25,703 nt of DNA, taken from contig VGGT01000005.1 in the NCBI GenBank assembly GCA_016868485.1, positions 1-25,703 of the forward strand, in the 5' to 3' direction. The position numbers and the translations under genes are program-made. The DNA is from Bacteroidota bacterium. Lineage in GTDB: Bacteria > Bacteroidota > Bacteroidia > UBA7662. Each line of letters opens with the position of its first letter. Positions within the stretch are counted from its first letter, which is position 1. A model generated the notes under the pieces. The model had not been told where the DNA came from. It ran no database searches and saw only the letters and a program-made list of their open reading frames with translations. Below are positions 23,460-25,703 of the stretch, piece after piece.

Positions 23460-23499
23460 CCTGCAGTCCCGGCCTTTTATAACATGACGGGACTGCAGG
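23460..23499. terminator. Perfect 12-bp hairpin between convergent genes
   Basis: CCTGCAGTCCCG (23460-23471) and CGGGACTGCAGG (23488-23499) are exact reverse complements with a 16-base loop, lying between the convergent outer-membrane protein and DUF1572 genes, 11 bases beyond the latter's stop. There is no T-run on either side, so it may be a Rho-independent-like stop of atypical form, a 3' stabilising structure or a protein-binding site. Confidence 0.5.
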
Positions 23500-23500
23500 G

Positions 23501-23527
23501 TATATGACTATTAGGAAATTGAAGGGT
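23501..23527. repeat. 27-bp direct repeat, left copy (overlaps DUF1572 stop)
   Basis: Matches 24223-24249 at 25 of 27 bases, in the same orientation, 722 bases apart. This copy includes the last codons and stop of the DUF1572 gene (Pro-Ser-Ile-Ser-stop). Confidence 0.85.
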
Positions 23528-24065
23528 TGATATTAGTTTTAGGTTTAGAAAATTTATCTTGATTGTACTCTTTTGAGCCCCCTTTAGGAATTGACAATGA
23601 GTTCCAATTCTTATTACTCAACATCTTTCCAATAAAAACAATTTGACCAATATGATAAGGATAATGCGAAAGTTGTCTATTGATAGCTTCTACAATAGTG
23701 TGGCCTTGATTTCTAATATAAATTACTTTAGATAAATCCGAATCTGAAATAGAATTGAGTGCATTAAATAAACAAGACCATCCTTCTTCCCACTTCTCTA
23801 ATAACTCTTGTCGAGTGCTGATGTCATTTTCAAATTCTTCGTCTCTTCTCCTCCATTCTTTTTCACCATCTGTAGTTAGAAAATCAGTCCAACGAGAAAG
23901 CATATTACCCCATAAGTGTTTAACAATCGTCGCAATACTATTACTCTCACCATTAAACTGATTAAAAAGCAGGTCATCTGTGAGCTGGCCGAAAGTTTTT
24001 TCACCCAATAATTTATAAAATTCAAATTCCTTCCTAGCGCTCTCTAAAAATTGCAGATTACTCAT
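23511..24065 (-). CDS. DUF1572/DinB-superfamily protein
   Basis: A 184-aa four-helix-bundle protein of the DinB/YfiT-like superfamily, DUF1572 branch. Three histidines at the expected metal positions are visible: H50 (IVKHLWGNM), H134 and H138 (NRQLSHYPYHIGQIV), and the C-terminal SIPKGGSKEYN is typical. Members are often metal-dependent thiol-transferases or stress proteins, but most are uncharacterised. The start is placed at ATG 24065 (MSNLQFLESARKEF). A frame extending to 24155 would start inside an intrinsic terminator. Base composition is much more AT-rich than in the dcw region, and the gene sits between 27-bp direct repeats, suggesting acquisition. Confidence 0.85.
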   Translation of the reverse strand: MSNLQFLESARKEFEFYKLLGEKTFGQLTDDLLFNQFNGESNSIATIVKHLWGNMLSRWTDFLTTDGEKEWRRRDEEFENDISTRQELLEKWEEGWSCLFNALNSISDSDLSKVIYIRNQGHTIVEAINRQLSHYPYHIGQIVFIGKMLSNKNWNSLSIPKGGSKEYNQDKFSKPKTNINPSIS

Positions 24066-24140
24066 TTGAATACTTGTTTTAGAAATCAAATCTACATAAT
24101 CCTTTTGAAAAGGTGTAGCTATCCTAACCCATTGATGGAC

Positions 24141-24167
24141 AAAAAAAGGCGACATTTCTGTCGCCTT
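24141..24167 (-). terminator. Intrinsic terminator upstream of the DUF1572 gene (minus strand)
   Basis: On the minus strand AAGGCGACA, loop GAAA, TGTCGCCTT is a perfect 9-bp stem with a tetraloop followed by a run of T (seven A's at 24141-24147 on the plus strand). It would end minus-strand transcription coming from the esterase side and isolates the DUF1572 gene, whose start is 76 bases further on. It also argues against the longer DUF1572 start at 24155. Confidence 0.88.
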
Positions 24168-24222
24168 GTGCAGTGTTGCTCCCCTTACTGACGAAAGATG
24201 CAGCTATAATGCGTTGATTGAG

Positions 24223-24249
24223 TATGTGACTATTAAGAAATTGAAGGGT
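24223..24249. repeat. 27-bp direct repeat, right copy (fossil of a gene end)
   Basis: Counterpart of 23501-23527 with 25 of 27 bases identical. In the same minus-strand frame it still reads Pro-Ser-Ile-Ser-stop, but no DUF1572-like sequence is visible upstream of it, so it looks like the remaining tail of a lost or displaced copy. A second, weaker repeat, AAACT(G/A)TCTTAG, occurs at 24251-24262 and 24288-24299. Confidence 0.8.
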
Positions 24250-24358
24250 GAAACTGTCTTAGCCCCCTGAATGGTTGGAGAAAAAAACTAAACTATCTTA
24301 GGTCTCATGAAAAATGGAATCAGTATGAGAAACCACAAGACAAAATCACTTGTATTTT

Positions 24359-24482
24359 AGCACTGCGTTGGGAAGCGGAAACAGGCTCTGCTGGAGAGCA
24401 ACCTGCCAGGACTACCCTCGCCAACGGAGATGATCGGGCTGGAGCACTGGATAGTGCCCCAGCCCATCACCCATCATCTTTG
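24359..24482. other. GC-rich island with two stable hairpins in a gene-free stretch
   Basis: The interval between the DUF1572 start and the esterase stop (24066-24630) has no convincing gene. Inside it about 120 bases are clearly richer in GC than their surroundings. Hairpin 1 is at 24382-24405: CAGGCTCT, loop GCTGG, then AGAG and CCTG with a CAA bulge. Hairpin 2 is at 24436-24465: GGGCTGG/CCAGCCC plus GCACT/AGTGC around loop GGAT with one mismatch. It could be a small structured RNA or the remnant of an element; strand and promoter are unresolved. I matched it to no known RNA family. Confidence 0.4.
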
Positions 24483-24630
24483 TTGTAAGTAACCTAAGAA
24501 AACTCAACTCCCGAATGAGCGAAAGAGACCTAACTTCATTTCGGGATTTTCTCCAATTAATAAGGGGCTGATACAATAGAAACACAAAGCTTGATTTAAT
24601 CATTGAACCGCCACTTTTGGGTAGGTGCTG

Positions 24631-25703
24631 TTAGCGGTTAGTTGCTTTGATAAATGCTCTAAGGAATTGATTTCCGTTAGTCAAATCTGCTTTTACGAAA
24701 TAATGACCATCGGACAATTCGCTAATTGAAATACTTTTGGTTTTCGCTATTTTAATAAGTTGTCCCTGTGAATTAAAAATGGAAATTAGGTCTATTTCAA
24801 TGTCGCTTTCTATGAAAAGAACGTCAATTGAGGGATTTGGAAAAATGATGAAGTGTGTACGGTTAGCAATGTTGGTTACACCCGATACAGATGAACACCT
24901 CGTGAACTGCAATACAAAGTCAATAATTTCGGTATTTGCATTCCAAAAATAGTTGTCGTTTGCATCGGGCCAGCGGTGTCCCATATATTTGAGAGATACA
25001 ACTTTAACCTGGGTTTGACCAGAGCAACTGTTATAGGTTCTGGTCTCTACGGTATCACCAATATTAAATGAAGTGAAACTGTTCTGATTGCAAAAATTTG
25101 AGTTTAACCAATATTGCAGATCTTGGAAAACAGAAGAGGTATTCGTTCCGTTATTGTTAAGTCCGCCGAAATATGGAACACTAGAATCTCGTTTTCCCCT
25201 TACAATCATAACTGCAATCGGGGTACTAGCAGGTGGATTAAAGACAAGGGTTGTATCAACATGGCTTGCCTGATTAGCCGTACGACCTGCAATTGCTGCT
25301 GCTGCTGCAAAAGTGCATGGGATTTGACCAGCAAGAAACTGGGTAAAGTCCGCTCCGTTGGAAAACCCCGAAATATAAATTCTCGATGTGTCTACTGACA
25401 ATGATTGTGTTATTGTGTCAATCATGTGCAATACAAAGCCAATGTCGTCATAAGAAGATGTTGTTTGAGGATATAAATCCTTATCGTTCCATAAAGTATA
25501 TCCAGCAGTATTATTAACAAGAGCTTGAGGAAAGATTAAGATCATTCCCATGCTGTCTGCTTTTTGAAATAGTTCTTCCCTCCCGCCACCGTTAATTGAA
25601 TCGATTTGGCTGTAAACAAATGATTGAATGGTTTGTGTTCCACCATGAAAGCAAAACATTACAGTAGAATTGAGTAAAGGATTATATGAACTTGGAATAA
25701 TCA
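24631..25703 (-). CDS. Secreted PHB-depolymerase/feruloyl-esterase-type hydrolase, 5' end outside window
   Basis: The frame is open to the right edge, so the signal peptide and first residues are missing; at least 356 residues are visible. It is an alpha/beta-hydrolase of the LpqC/poly(3-hydroxybutyrate) depolymerase type: MFCFHGGTQ oxyanion region, the nucleophile Ser in ISGFSNGADF, acid Asp in VRGKRDSSVPYFGG, and His in YMGHRWPDAND. The last about 75 residues (FIIFPNPSIDVLFIES to the end) are a T9SS type A sorting domain, so the enzyme is predicted to be exported through the outer membrane. Substrates may be plant phenolic esters, chitin/xylan acetyl groups or polyesters. The ATG at 25659 is internal, not the start, as residues like NSTVMFCF continue upstream in frame. 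Confidence 0.85.
   Translation of the reverse strand, partial: IIPSSYNPLLNSTVMFCFHGGTQTIQSFVYSQIDSINGGGREELFQKADSMGMILIFPQALVNNTAGYTLWNDKDLYPQTTSSYDDIGFVLHMIDTITQSLSVDTSRIYISGFSNGADFTQFLAGQIPCTFAAAAAIAGRTANQASHVDTTLVFNPPASTPIAVMIVRGKRDSSVPYFGGLNNNGTNTSSVFQDLQYWLNSNFCNQNSFTSFNIGDTVETRTYNSCSGQTQVKVVSLKYMGHRWPDANDNYFWNANTEIIDFVLQFTRCSSVSGVTNIANRTHFIIFPNPSIDVLFIESDIEIDLISIFNSQGQLIKIAKTKSISISELSDGHYFVKADLTNGNQFLRAFIKATNR

Noticed and set aside
23453..23527. Integron attC or cassette interpretation of the hairpin and 27-bp repeats
   Set aside because: No GTTRRRY/RYYYAAC core sites were found and no integrase is nearby.
24066..24155. Longer start for the DUF1572 gene
   Set aside because: The ATG at 24155 lies in the loop and stem of an intrinsic terminator, and the extra 30 residues are not family-like.
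24412..24603. 63-aa minus-strand frame (and an overlapping plus-strand frame) in the GC-rich island
   Set aside because: No recognisable domain; the frame covers hairpin-rich DNA and looks incidental.

Overview
The window looks like a Bacteroidota chromosome segment, probably a free-living member of the Chitinophagales/Sphingobacteriales type, though the rank below phylum is a guess. The evidence is the mraZ-rsmH-ftsL-ftsI-murE-mraY-murD-ftsW gene order without murF, two proteins with type IX secretion (Por/T9SS) C-terminal sorting domains, TAnnTTTG-type -7 promoter boxes, and few recognisable Shine-Dalgarno sequences.

Region 1 (4-9389, minus strand) is the front half of a division and cell-wall (dcw) operon, read right to left from mraZ to ftsW. 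Genes from mraZ through mraY overlap by 1 or 4 nt (four ATGA junctions, one TGATG). MurE carries the DNPR motif for meso-diaminopimelate. In front of mraZ lie three 10-bp AAAGTGGNNN boxes (candidate MraZ operator) and a perfect DnaA-box 9-mer. Region 2 (9575-11949) has a degenerate 16-bp repeat array, then gap-pgk of lower glycolysis on the minus strand. Region 3 (12099-14485, plus strand) has a tRNA-Glu with promoter and terminator, gmhA and gmhB for ADP-heptose precursor synthesis, and a DUF480/YceH protein.

Region 4 (14511-17578, minus strand, visibly more AT-rich) is the most unusual. A PD-(D/E)XK nuclease-like gene is cut in two by a 2,024-bp segment carrying a WecG/TagA-type glycosyltransferase, a DUF115 protein and the 3' end of an O-antigen ligase/polymerase gene. 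Both junctions share the 5-mer CGAAT. Removing the segment with one copy restores one 347-codon frame. This looks like insertion of a surface-glycan gene fragment into a possible defence gene, or possibly an assembly join.

Region 5 (17613-23341) holds a very large secreted CotH-kinase protein with dockerin-like motifs and a T9SS tail, aat (N-end rule transferase), a 61-aa putative membrane protein and an outer-membrane beta-barrel of the BamA/surface-antigen type. Region 6 (23460-25703, AT-rich) holds a DUF1572/DinB-like gene between two imperfect 27-bp direct repeats, an intrinsic terminator, a 460-base gene-free stretch containing a GC-rich hairpin island, and the 3' part of a secreted polyhydroxybutyrate-depolymerase-type esterase running off the right edge.

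A recurring feature is short tandem duplication at or near gene junctions, with a different unit at each place (45 bp x2, 36 bp x2, 16 bp x7, 17 bp x3, 14 bp x4). I found no CRISPR array, transposase or integrase. No clearly new multi-gene system is visible; the split nuclease locus, the mraZ control region and the repeat-flanked 3' region deserve most attention. GC statements are by eye.
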